DNA from: CAXTEJ01 sp964243295
GTDB lineage: Bacteria > Actinomycetota > Actinomycetes > Actinomycetales > Angustibacteraceae
Reading direction: 5' to 3'
Length of the DNA stretch: 25,016 nt
Assembly (NCBI GenBank): GCA_964243295.1
Contig: CAXTEJ010000045.1
Location: forward strand, 1 to 25,016
Below the pieces are notes generated by a model. The model was not told the origin of the DNA and did no database searches. It was given only the letters and a program-made list of their open reading frames with translations. The position numbers and the translations under genes are program-made. Positions 1 to 6,223 of this stretch are shown here, in pieces (position 1 is the stretch's first letter; the number at the start of each line of letters is the position of its first letter).

Positions 1-30
1 CACGCCGACGAGCTCACGACCTCCGTCGAG

Positions 31-55
31 CTACACCACGTCCAGGGACGTCACC
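31..55. repeat. Left arm of 25-nt inverted repeat at window ends
   Basis: This arm matches the reverse complement of 24962-24986 at 21 of 25 positions. The outer 10 and 11 bases (CTACACCACG and GGGACGTCACC) are perfect and the central four differ. Each arm is exactly 30 nt from its end of the window. It lies just past the stop codon of the MobC-like gene. If the molecule is circular, the two arms form a stem with a 60-nt loop centred on the junction. If it is linear, they are short subterminal inverted repeats. Confidence 0.7.
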
Positions 56-762
56 TACCCCTGCGCCGCGAGCAGCAGGTCCGCGGCCGCGGTGTCCTGA
101 TCTTGTGCGACGGCCGCGAGCTGCGACAGGTTCGTCACCGCGCCGGCCAGCTCACGCACCGCGGCGCGGGTCGCGTCCGTGGCGGCGCTCGGCGGGTAGG
201 ACACCGCCACGCCGAGCAGGCCGCCGATGAACGCGCGGGTCCACCCGCCGACCGATGTCCAGCCGGCAGCGGCTGCCGCAGCCGTCCAGTCGGCGTGCTC
301 GGACGCGGACAGACGGACGTTGACGAGCCGCTGCCGCGCGGTCTCTGCGGGCACCGTCAGGCGGATCGGCGGCACCGGACCGGTCGCTGGCCGGCGCCCG
401 GAGGCCACCACGGCGGTGGCTGCAGCGGCGGCCGCGGTCACCAGCTCGGCTCGCTCGACCGCCTCCGGTGTCACTCGCCCGAGGGTGTTGCTTGCCCGGG
501 CGCTGCCGTTCAGCTGGGCGCACACCTGCGCGAGCCGGTCCCCCAGGTCGGCCGGCACCTCCCCGTAGACGGCCAACGTGCCGGGTCGCTCCGGCACCGG
601 CAGCCGCAGCAGACCGTCCGTGACGACCTCGCGACACCAGTGCGCCAACGACCGCCACGGTGACCGGGACCGCGCCAGCTCCCACAGCTCGCCCTCGGCC
701 GAGGTGATCCGCACCGCGACGACACGGCCGCGTAGCGCCGCGTCGATCGGCGGTGCTGGCAT
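55..762 (-). CDS. MobC-like plasmid mobilization (relaxosome accessory) protein
   Basis: A 235-residue protein, ATG start at 762 and TAG stop at 55-57; a GTG directly upstream is an alternative start. The C-terminal half has the MobC pattern: a ribbon-helix-helix-like segment (VNVRLSASEHADW...GGWTRAFI, near residues 143-175) followed by a helix reading ELAGAVTNLSQLA, close to the N-L-N-Q-L signature of MobC proteins. MobC proteins bind oriT DNA and help the relaxase open it. The N-terminal part carries a second, similar unit (VVAVRITSAEGELW...LAHWCREVV), so the fold seems duplicated. The relaxase gene is on the same strand at the other end of the window and would lie immediately downstream on a circular molecule. 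Assignment is by motif only. Confidence 0.65.
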   Translation of the reverse strand: MPAPPIDAALRGRVVAVRITSAEGELWELARSRSPWRSLAHWCREVVTDGLLRLPVPERPGTLAVYGEVPADLGDRLAQVCAQLNGSARASNTLGRVTPEAVERAELVTAAAAAATAVVASGRRPATGPVPPIRLTVPAETARQRLVNVRLSASEHADWTAAAAAAGWTSVGGWTRAFIGGLLGVAVSYPPSAATDATRAAVRELAGAVTNLSQLAAVAQDQDTAAADLLLAAQG

Positions 763-848
763 CACTCGGCGGCCTCGCTCGTCGCTGTCCGGCGCAGCCG
801 GACAGTCCTGACCGTGGCGCCGAAGGCGACCGGGCCGCCCTGCACGAG

Positions 849-903
849 CGTAGCGAGTAGCAGGCGAGCGGCACAAGCGTAGCGCCGTGCATAGCTCGCT
901 ACG
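849..903. repeat. Inverted repeat, 9-bp perfect arms
   Basis: CGTAGCGAG at 849-857 is the exact reverse complement of CTCGCTACG at 895-903. It is the first of several hairpins upstream of the MobC-like gene. Confidence 0.6.
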
Positions 904-960
904 TTGCTTCTGCCCCGGGTCGGCCGCCGGTTTTGCGCCGCCCTGGCAGTGCCACGTTCC

Positions 961-1018
961 CGCCGCGCTTGCGCGGCGGATGCGCCCGAAGGGCGCATCC
1001 CACGAGCGCCGAAGGCGC
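961..1018. repeat. Three consecutive small-loop DNA hairpins
   Basis: The hairpins are CGCCGCGC/GCGCGGCG (961-968/971-978, 2-nt loop), ATGCGCCC/GGGCGCAT (980-987/991-998, GAA loop) and GCGCC/GGCGC (1006-1010/1014-1018, GAA loop). C-GAA-G triloops are known to make very stable single-stranded DNA mini-hairpins, which fits a role when the region is single-stranded during transfer or replication. Confidence 0.65.
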
Positions 1019-1035
1019 GAAGTGACCTCAACCGA

Positions 1036-1114
1036 GCCGGTGCCGGCCTGCGGATGGAGTCGTGTCGTGAGCGCGCGGCGCGAGCGCACGCTCCATCCGC
1101 AGGTCGGCACCGGC
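1036..1114. repeat. 24-nt inverted repeat, oriT/origin candidate
   Basis: The arms 1036-1059 and 1091-1114 are complementary at 23 of 24 positions. The 31-nt centre carries further pairing (CGTG at 1061-1064 with CACG at 1087-1090). This is the longest stem in the non-coding region upstream of the MobC-like gene and is too long to be chance. Recognition by a relaxosome protein is inference. Confidence 0.6.
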
Positions 1115-1298
1115 GTCACGTCTGCGCCCAACTACCTGACAGAGGGAAGCGCCCGGATGTGCCTGCGGGGGATGGCTCATGCGTTGACCAGGGCGCAGAG
1201 CGCTGGAGGGCCAAGGCCCGCGCGAGCGATGCAGTCGCCTATCTCGCCCCTGTCAAAGGATCCGTCTACGCCCAACCGACAGACTCCAATGGACGTGC

Positions 1299-1340
1299 CC
1301 GCGGGCAGCCGCCCTGGACGTCCAGGGCGGCTGCCCGCGG
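1299..1340. terminator. Perfect 42-bp palindrome, probable terminator of the AbrB-like gene
   Basis: The 21 bases at 1299-1319 are exactly reverse-complementary to 1320-1340, with no unpaired centre; the middle reads CTGGACGTCCAG. It begins 27 nt past the stop of the AbrB-like gene on the minus strand. It has no T-tract, which is common for actinobacterial terminators. Its perfect symmetry is unusual, and a cruciform role in replication or transfer cannot be excluded. Confidence 0.6.
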
Positions 1341-1366
1341 TTGCTAGCGGCGGTTGTTGGCCATCG

Positions 1367-1621
1367 TCACGCGGTCCGGCGCTCCGGGCGGGGACTGCGT
1401 AGTTCGGGATGCGCCCGGCCGGCTTCGACGGTCGCCTGAAGCTCTGCGTTGTCGCGGTAGCGCGCTTCCAGCGCGCTCAGCACGACGGCCGGCTCGAGGA
1501 TCACCGTCCCGTCCTCCTGCTCATGCACGAGGTAGCGGTTATGCGCCTTGCCCGGCAGCGTCAGGCGACTGCGCGCATCGAATTCGATCATGGGAGTAGG
1601 TGCGGGACGGGAAGTGGTCAT
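1367..1621 (-). CDS. AbrB/MazE-type DNA-binding protein (antitoxin-like)
   Basis: An 84-residue protein, ATG at 1621 preceded by a GGAGGAG ribosome site. Residues ~11-40 (IEFDARSRLTLP ... RYLVHEQEDGTVILEPAVV) form a swapped-hairpin AbrB-like DNA-binding domain. The rest (LSALEARYRDNAELQATVEAG) resembles the short acidic helix common in actinobacterial proteins annotated as AbrB/MazE antitoxins. Such proteins usually repress their own operon and neutralise a toxin. No toxin is co-transcribed with it. The only candidate is the divergent small gene at 1860-2114. It could equally be a plain plasmid transcription regulator. Confidence 0.6.
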   Translation of the reverse strand: MTTSRPAPTPMIEFDARSRLTLPGKAHNRYLVHEQEDGTVILEPAVVLSALEARYRDNAELQATVEAGRAHPELRSPRPERRTA

Positions 1622-1846
1622 GGCGGGGACAGCTCCTCCGGATGTGGGCGCGTCGCTCGAGCGCCCATCCTCTGAGAGCTTGGTTGGCGCCAAGCCGTCA
1701 GAGGGGCGTACACAAGGTTAGAGACTCGATCACGCTTCGACGGGCCTGGTCCGGACCGCCTGTTGGGGACTACTGGGGTGGTTAGACAGTACACCGACTT
1801 AGCCCCAGTTGGGAAGTGCCCCGAAGGGGTGATGGGGCAGGTGGGC

Positions 1847-1852
1847 TACACT
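1847..1852 (+). promoter_or_regulatory. -10 element for a probably leaderless transcript
   Basis: TACACT lies 7 nt upstream of the ATG at 1860, matching the actinobacterial TANNNT -10. Transcription would start at or next to the start codon, and no ribosome site is visible, so the mRNA is probably leaderless. A hairpin with CCCC-GAA-GGGG lies just upstream (about 1819-1830). Confidence 0.45.
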
Positions 1853-1859
1853 GGTCAGT

Positions 1860-2114
1860 ATGGCGCTGCAACTCGACCCCCCCGCGAAGGCCGCTTACGA
1901 CCTTGTCCCGTTTCCGGTGGCCATGTGGGCAGACCGGGTCTTTGACTGGCTCGAGGAGAAGCCAGTCAACGTGCGCGCCCACGTGCATGGGTTCACCAAC
2001 GGGGTGCACGCAGTCACCGCGACGATCTCAGACGAAGACTGGCTCCTGCTCTGGGAGTACGAAGGGCCGGACGTGGTGGTCCGGTACCTGGGGGAGAACA
2101 CCCTCGGCGTCTAA
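1860..2114 (+). CDS. Small protein, weak RelE/ParE toxin-like pattern
   Basis: An 84-residue acidic, aromatic-rich protein, ATG at 1860. A middle segment FTNGVHAVTATI followed by EDWLLLWEYEG and VVVRYLGENTLG resembles the beta-sheet core of small ParE/RelE-like or related toxin-fold proteins (strand, Trp-containing strand, then a VRYLG end). The catalytic residues of the classical RelE mRNA interferases are not evident. It is divergent from the AbrB-like gene 238 bp away and convergent with the partition genes, from which a strong hairpin separates it. Function is unassigned and the toxin idea is tentative. Confidence 0.4.
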   Translation: MALQLDPPAKAAYDLVPFPVAMWADRVFDWLEEKPVNVRAHVHGFTNGVHAVTATISDEDWLLLWEYEGPDVVVRYLGENTLGV

Positions 2115-2148
2115 CGCTGACTCACTGCGATGACGAGCCTCGCAGCAA

Positions 2149-2194
2149 CGAGTGCGTCGCCGCCTCACCTCTGGCTGAGACGGCGACGCACTCG
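2149..2194. terminator. Bidirectional hairpin terminator between convergent genes
   Basis: The arms 2149-2167 and 2176-2194 pair at 18 of 19 positions with an 8-nt loop. The hairpin overlaps the last codons of the ParB-like gene and lies 35 nt beyond the end of the small plus-strand gene, so it can stop transcription from both sides. Confidence 0.7.
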
Positions 2195-2497
2195 TGCTTG
2201 CAGGGCACCGTCTTCCAACAGCTCGTCAAGCAGCGCCCGGAACACAGCTACGTGGGTGACCTTCTGTCCCAGGTCGGCGCCGGCATCAAGGACCCACTGC
2301 GCGAGGCGCTGGTAGGCCACAGGAGCTAGGTCGACGGACAGACGCATCGGCGTCACCCGACCGCCGGCTGCGCCGACCGGTCGCACCTCGGTCGCGGCTC
2401 CTTGATCACTGCCTCTGGTAGCCGCGGTGTCTGAGCCCAGCATGGCTGCCATCCGATCGCGCGTAGCCGACTCCCCGTCCTTGCGGCCGACGGTCAC
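2165..2497 (-). CDS. ParA-associated partition protein (small ParB-like, RHH candidate)
   Basis: A 110-residue protein whose ATG overlaps the ParA stop by 4 nt, so the two are translationally coupled. The first ~45 residues look disordered (Gly/Ala/Arg-rich). The C-terminal part (RVTPMRLSVDLAPVAYQRLAQWVLDAGADLG...VAVFRALLDELLED) predicts one strand followed by helices, a layout fitting a ribbon-helix-helix centromere-binding protein. In type Ib partition loci a small DNA-binding protein downstream of a short ParA binds the centromere and stimulates its ATPase. No ParB/Spo0J HTH domain is present. Confidence 0.65.
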   Translation of the reverse strand: MTVGRKDGESATRDRMAAMLGSDTAATRGSDQGAATEVRPVGAAGGRVTPMRLSVDLAPVAYQRLAQWVLDAGADLGQKVTHVAVFRALLDELLEDGALQARVRRRLSQR

Positions 2498-3156
2498 GGT
2501 CGAGCCTGTCCGGACACGCTTGAACCCTCATTGGTTACGGACAAGCCAGCGTCGAGCTCCTCGATGACAGTTCGCCAGGGCTCATCGACGACAACATGGG
2601 CTCCGAACGACTGGGCCAGAGACTCGCGCCGCGGGACGTCAGCAACCAGTACGGGTCGGCCGGCAGCGACGAGCGCTGCTCGCATCTCGGCCGGCGCTTT
2701 CGCTCGTCGGTCCACCCGGTTCAGCAGCACCGTGACAGCGGCTGGCTGCTCCCTGAGTGGCTCGACGTCCTCGATCGCTCGCCACACCGGCCGCAGCCGA
2801 TCGAGTTCGATCATGTGGGCGGCCAGCGTCACGACGACCTCGGTCGCCACTCGCAGCGCACTTGTGACGATCCCCGCTTGATCCTCCAGGGGAGGGGTGT
2901 CGAGCACGACGACATCCGTCCGGTCCTCATGGACGACCCCACGCAGCTTGCGATGGAGGTCACGTGACGGCAGCCCTAGGACTGGCACTTGCCACCCGTC
3001 GCCCGCCAACTCGGCCCAGCGCAAAGCGCTGCCCTGAGGGTCGGCGTCGACCAGGGCGACGCGATTGCCCGCCTCCGCCCAGGCATGAGCAAGGTGCACA
3101 GCCACGGTGGTCTTGCCGGTCCCGCCCTTGAGATTGCAGACGGCCACAACACGCAC
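2494..3156 (-). CDS. parA: ParA-family plasmid partition ATPase
   Basis: A 220-residue protein, GTG at 3156 behind an AAGGCGAGG-type ribosome site. The deviant Walker A motif KGGTGKTT is at residues 10-17, the A'-type segment VALVDADPQGSA around 33-44, and the Walker B region DVVVLDTPP around 81-89. It lacks the N-terminal HTH of larger type Ia ParAs and so fits type Ib, where the partner protein represses the operon. ParA dimers bind the nucleoid with ATP and position plasmid copies before division. The coupled gene downstream is the expected partner. Confidence 0.92.
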   Translation of the reverse strand: MRVVAVCNLKGGTGKTTVAVHLAHAWAEAGNRVALVDADPQGSALRWAELAGDGWQVPVLGLPSRDLHRKLRGVVHEDRTDVVVLDTPPLEDQAGIVTSALRVATEVVVTLAAHMIELDRLRPVWRAIEDVEPLREQPAAVTVLLNRVDRRAKAPAEMRAALVAAGRPVLVADVPRRESLAQSFGAHVVVDEPWRTVIEELDAGLSVTNEGSSVSGQARP

Positions 3157-3553
3157 CTGAACGCCTCGCCTTCTCCGCCGCTAAGAGCCTCTCGCGGTGA
3201 CGACAGTGTCCAGCAAGTCCGCGTCTACGTAAGTACGGACACGCGTAGTCCCGCACTCACATCGTCACCGCAACCTCGCGTCCAACAGAGGACCAGTCCG
3301 AGCACTAGGAGTCTTGAATGCGGCGTGAGGCTAGTGCTCGGTCTGGTCGTCGGGCGTGTCTGGCGGGTCGTTGGCGGCGCTGTAGGTGGCCCTGACAGGG
3401 CTCGGGACCGGTCGGTGACCCGTGTCGGCGCTGTCACCACCCGCTCTGAGCGGCGACGGAGGCCGACAGATGCCGGGCGGCCGCGCTGTGGGCACGTCTT
3501 GGCCGTGAGTGGCCAGCGTTATACGGCGGCGGGGGGTCGGGCTGGGGGAGTGG
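3157..3553. other. Non-coding region with par promoter and candidate centromere
   Basis: This 397-bp stretch lies between the partition and replication-type genes and has no convincing gene. It holds the parA promoter and possibly the parS site. A short inverted repeat GTCCG...CGGAC (3218-3239) encloses CTACGTA (3225-3231). A related CTACGTAG occurs upstream of the exported-peptide/uppS operon at 21387-21394. No tandem iterons were seen. Confidence 0.4.
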
Positions 3554-4750
3554 TCAGGCTGCCAGGGGCAGCGGTAGGGCTGGCTGGTCTGGCCGGTAGA
3601 GGCCGCGTTGGACGGCCCAGCCGCGCCGGTTGCTGAAGTCGGTCCAGTAGGTGGTGAACGCTTCGCGTTCGGCGGCGTGCCGGGCGGCTCGGCGGGCGGT
3701 GGTGCCAGCGCTGCCGAGTGCCGCGGCGGCGGTGTCGAGGGTGGCCTGCAGCTGGTGCGGGTTGCCGGCGGCCAGGCTGCGGGCCCAGGTCCGGCCTGCG
3801 CCGTCGGTGGCGGGGCCGCCGCTGGTGGCAAGGTCGGCGGCCTGCAGCGCGACGAGGTGCCGGATGACGGTGCGGGGGTGCAGCCCGGTGAGGGCTGCGA
3901 GCTCGCGGACGGTGAGGCCGCCGTGGGCGCCGTCGTCGAGGGCGTCGAACAGGCGGGCTGCGACGCGGCCGAGGCCGCCGTGGATGGTGTGCGTGAACGT
4001 GTCGTGGCCGCGGGCGCTGCCCCCGGCCGGGGTCAGCGAGCGGGGCGGCAGGTTGTCCAGGACCTCGTCGACGTGCAAGGGCGGGTCCTGGACGTGCTCG
4101 GGCCGCACGAGCCGCCAGGTGGCGGCCTGGGTGCCGGCGGCGGGCTGCTCGAGCCGCAGCCAGCCGCGCTTACGCAGCCGCTCGAGGCTGACCGCGGCGG
4201 TGCCGTGGCTGATGTTCGCGGCCTCGGACAGCTGCCGCGTCGAGGCGGACGGAGTGACGGTGCACGCGATGAGGGCGACGTCGACGAGGGCCGCGAGGAC
4301 GGCCCGGTCGGTGACGCCGGCGGCGCCGGCCCACAGGCCGGGGTTGTGGTCGGCGGCCGCGAGCAGCGCGGCGAGCTCGGCGCGGACGGACGGGGCGTCA
4401 GCGACCGGCGGCCGTTCGGCGGCCCGTCGGGCGGCCGCCCGCCAGGTGGTGGCCAGGCGGTGGTCGACGTCGGCGGGGTTGCGGTGCCGCAGGCCGCCGC
4501 CCTTGCGGCGCTGCTGCGCGGCCCACTCGCCCAAGGCACTGCCGGCGAGGACGTCACGCCAGGCGGTCTCGATCCACCCGGCGCTGGCGGCCGCCAGCGC
4601 GGTGGCCATGACGGCTTCGGACCGGGAGTGGTAGCGGCCGTGGGCGTCGCCGTCGCGCAGCAGCGCGGCGATGGATTCGGACAGCGGCCGGGCGAGGGTG
4701 CCCGGGGTGGGGGAGCGGCGGTCGTGCAGGACCGCCGCGGGGGCGGTCAC
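3554..4750 (-). CDS. Putative plasmid replication protein with two winged-helix domains
   Basis: A 398-residue protein, GTG at 4750. The N-terminal ~95 residues (YHSRSEAVMATALAAASAGW ... LGEWAAQQRRKGG) resemble a domain I associate with actinobacterial plasmid replication proteins. Two helix-turn-helix/winged-helix units follow: about residues 168-200 (TRQLSEAANISHGTAAVSLERLRKRGWL) and 278-310 (LTVRELAALTGLHPRTVIRHLVALQAADL). The protein ends in an Ala/Arg-rich tail. No primase-polymerase, helicase or rolling-circle motif is visible. It is the only replication-initiator candidate in the window and lies next to parA, with GGTCACC repeats over and upstream of its start. A transcription regulator remains possible. 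Confidence 0.5.
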   Translation of the reverse strand: MTAPAAVLHDRRSPTPGTLARPLSESIAALLRDGDAHGRYHSRSEAVMATALAAASAGWIETAWRDVLAGSALGEWAAQQRRKGGGLRHRNPADVDHRLATTWRAAARRAAERPPVADAPSVRAELAALLAAADHNPGLWAGAAGVTDRAVLAALVDVALIACTVTPSASTRQLSEAANISHGTAAVSLERLRKRGWLRLEQPAAGTQAATWRLVRPEHVQDPPLHVDEVLDNLPPRSLTPAGGSARGHDTFTHTIHGGLGRVAARLFDALDDGAHGGLTVRELAALTGLHPRTVIRHLVALQAADLATSGGPATDGAGRTWARSLAAGNPHQLQATLDTAAAALGSAGTTARRAARHAAEREAFTTYWTDFSNRRGWAVQRGLYRPDQPALPLPLAA

Positions 4751-4833
4751 CGCCTCAGGCGGCGCCGGCCACGCGCGTAGAGCAGGGGTGGGTCACCTGG
4801 GCACGCTAAAGAGCAGGCGTGTCGCAGGTGACC
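4745..4833. promoter_or_regulatory. GGTCACC repeat operator/origin upstream of the replication-type gene
   Basis: GGTCACC occurs at 4745-4751 (over the start codon) and 4791-4797, and inverted as GGTGACC at 4827-4833. The last two belong to a larger inverted repeat: GGTCACCTG at 4791-4799 pairs perfectly with CAGGTGACC at 4825-4833, with extra pairing inside. The arrangement suits autoregulation or initiator binding by the adjacent double-HTH protein. Confidence 0.5.
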
Positions 4834-4871
4834 GCCCGAGGGGGGCGGGGTAACGTCTCCTCCGAAGGTTC

Positions 4872-4928
4872 GACGAAGCCCTGCACCCCAACTCGCGGCC
4901 AAACGACTTATGGGTGTGGGGCTTCGTT
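4872..4928. repeat. 17-nt imperfect inverted repeat
   Basis: The arms 4872-4888 and 4912-4928 (GACGAAGCCC... / ...GGGCTTCGTT) pair at 14 of 17 positions around a 23-nt centre. It lies between the replication-type gene and the ribbon-helix-helix gene and may be part of the origin region. Confidence 0.5.
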
Positions 4929-4932
4929 GCGT

Positions 4933-4960
4933 CCAGGGCCGTCGGCTTGGCGGCCCCTGG
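4933..4960 (-). terminator. Hairpin terminator of the ribbon-helix-helix gene
   Basis: CCAGGGCCG (4933-4941) pairs with CGGCCCCTGG (4951-4960) with a one-base bulge, directly beyond the gene's TAG stop. No T-tract. Confidence 0.55.
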
Positions 4961-5185
4961 CTAAGCGCTTAGTGGCATTTGACTTTGCGGCTCCGACCGG
5001 CTCACCGCGACCGGTGGCTGTCCGAACGCCGCAGCTACCGCGTTGGCGATCTCCTCGCTGTATGAAAGATCGTTCGCTTCTGCCCGCTGCCGTACGAGGT
5101 CAGCGAGCTGCTTAGGTAGCCGGGTCGTCATGACATCCCGGTCTCCCTTGCTGGGTCGGCCAGACGTAGCCGCGCGCGTCCTCAT
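4961..5185 (-). CDS. Ribbon-helix-helix DNA-binding protein
   Basis: A 74-residue protein, ATG at 5185. Residues 9-55 (GRPSKGDRDVMTTRLPKQLADLVRQRAE...SYSEEIANAVAAAFG) form a clear RHH domain: a short basic strand (DVMTTRLP), helix 1, a turn, then helix 2. Such proteins act as dimeric repressors, antitoxins or copy-number/partition regulators. It lies upstream of the replication-type gene on the same strand, separated by a terminator and inverted repeats, so copy-control is plausible. An internal ATG at residue 19 would remove the basic arm and is less likely. Confidence 0.7.
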   Translation of the reverse strand: MRTRAATSGRPSKGDRDVMTTRLPKQLADLVRQRAEANDLSYSEEIANAVAAAFGQPPVAVSRSEPQSQMPLSA

Positions 5186-5651
5186 GCAGCAACCCTTGCA
5201 GCGGGCGCATCAGATTGACGGCAGGTGCGGCGCGACACGCCGCCCCTGCTACGTCAGCGACGAGCTAGGTGCTGAAGCAGGCGACGTGGGAGGGCGCGCG
5301 TACTCCTCGAGGGGGGGTCGTACACGTCGACGGCGCGCCAGGACGTCGCCCGAGTCGTCGACGTGCCCTGTGTGCTGGGCACAACCTCGTGCTTCGCCGC
5401 AGCCCGTCCCTGCGGGTGAACTCGGCGAGGCCATACTCGACTCTGAACTGGGCGCGAGGGGGAACGTGAGGCCTTCCGTTTGCCCCGCCTGCTCCGCAAT
5501 CCGTAGCGCGACCAGACAGGCACTCTGCAGCGGGATGCGGTCCGGCCGTCGGACGACCGACGGGTCCGCCACCTGTGTCGCCACAGGGCGTTACAGCCTT
5601 GCACTGCGGCGTGGCGAATCCGCGGCTTCGCCTCGGAGAGGCATCAAGACC
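5186..5651. other. Intergenic stretch without a supported gene
   Basis: About 470 bp between the RHH gene and the first lsr2 unit. Two overlapping minus-strand open frames (about 5249-5604) give partly protein-like segments that switch frame, such as RIPLQSACLVALRIAEQAGQ. This could be a decayed gene, but nothing recognisable remains. Confidence 0.3.
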
Positions 5652-6052
5652 TCAACATCTACGCTGTCGGCAACACACACACGCCATCGACGCTGGATAG
5701 GTGAGTAGTGGCACAGCAAACCGTCACCACGCTGATTGACGACATCGATGGCTCGGCGGCGACCGAGACAGTCTCGTTCGGCCTCGAGGGCACGGCTTAC
5801 GAGATCGACCTTAGCGAGGCGCACGCCGAGGATCTTCGAGAGGTTTTGTCGCCGTACGTCAGTGCGGCTCGTCGCGCCCAGTCGTCGACCAGCCGGCGGG
5901 GCACCCCGGCTCGATCGTCACGTCAACGGTCAGCCGACGACGTCGACCCCAAGGAGGTCCGCGCCTGGGCGCAAGCCAACGGTGTCGAGGTCAGCGCACG
6001 CGGCCGGATCAACGGCAACGTCCTCGAGCAGTACAGGTCTGCCACGAACTGA
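5652..6052 (+). repeat. lsr2 unit, copy 1 of a ~400-bp inverted repeat
   Basis: It contains the lsr2 gene plus ~55 bp of upstream DNA. The upstream part shares TCAAC-TCTACGCTG and GCCATCGACGCTGGATAGG with the inverted copy at 18523-18926. Because the promoter region is conserved too, the duplication is of a transcription unit, not only of a coding domain. The copies face each other across 12.5 kb. Confidence 0.85.
5708..6052 (+). CDS. lsr2: Lsr2-like nucleoid-associated xenogeneic silencer, copy 1
   Basis: A 114-residue protein, GTG at 5708 with a GGTGAG ribosome site. The N-terminal dimerization domain (TVTTLIDDIDGS..ATETVSFGLEGTAYEIDLSEAHAEDLREVLSPYV, residues 5-51) is typical of Lsr2. A basic linker follows (~53-76), then the C-terminal DNA-binding domain with the AT-hook-like RGR at 98-100 in VSARGRINGNVLEQY. 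Lsr2 is the actinobacterial functional analogue of H-NS: it bridges DNA and silences horizontally acquired genes. It differs from the second copy at about a dozen residues. The TIR gene begins 171 bp downstream on the same strand. Confidence 0.93.
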   Translation: MAQQTVTTLIDDIDGSAATETVSFGLEGTAYEIDLSEAHAEDLREVLSPYVSAARRAQSSTSRRGTPARSSRQRSADDVDPKEVRAWAQANGVEVSARGRINGNVLEQYRSATN

Positions 6053-6223
6053 CCCGTCGGCGCACGCAGTGCCCGCTCGGGACGCAGCACACGCGCGTCC
6101 ACCCGCTGGTGCGGGACGGACAGTAGTCAGAGCGCTGCCAATCGCGGCCATCGGCAGCCTTAGGTCGCCATCCACTCTCGTCCGTGTCCGTCCATGTCTG
6201 AAGCACAGTTGCGTAGGTGACCG

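Larger units (their letters stand above)
763..1298. other. Hairpin-rich non-coding region, candidate oriT/origin
   Basis: This 536-bp stretch upstream of the MobC-like gene has no convincing gene. It is packed with inverted repeats: 849-903, three tight hairpins at 961-1018, and a 24-nt arm repeat at 1036-1114. Such a cluster next to mobC and the relaxase set is where an origin of transfer is expected, and single-strand initiation hairpins are also possible. No nic site was recognised, so the role is inferred. Confidence 0.45.

Noticed and set aside
763..1131. An N-terminal extension of the MobC-like protein up to 1131
   Set aside because: The extra 123 residues are low-complexity and run through the hairpin array. 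The ATG at 762 starts where protein-like sequence begins.
3225..3831. Minus-strand frames running past the replication-type gene into the par gap
   Set aside because: Pro/Thr/Arg-rich readings that are out of frame with the real gene and lack starts or motifs.
3608..4780. A 390-codon plus-strand frame opposite the replication-type gene
   Set aside because: Gly/Ala-rich antisense shadow. The minus-strand frame has two clear HTH units and normal composition.
5591..5824. A 77-codon minus-strand frame over the start of lsr2 copy 1
   Set aside because: Antisense to lsr2; the similar frame opposite copy 2 exists only because the DNA is duplicated.
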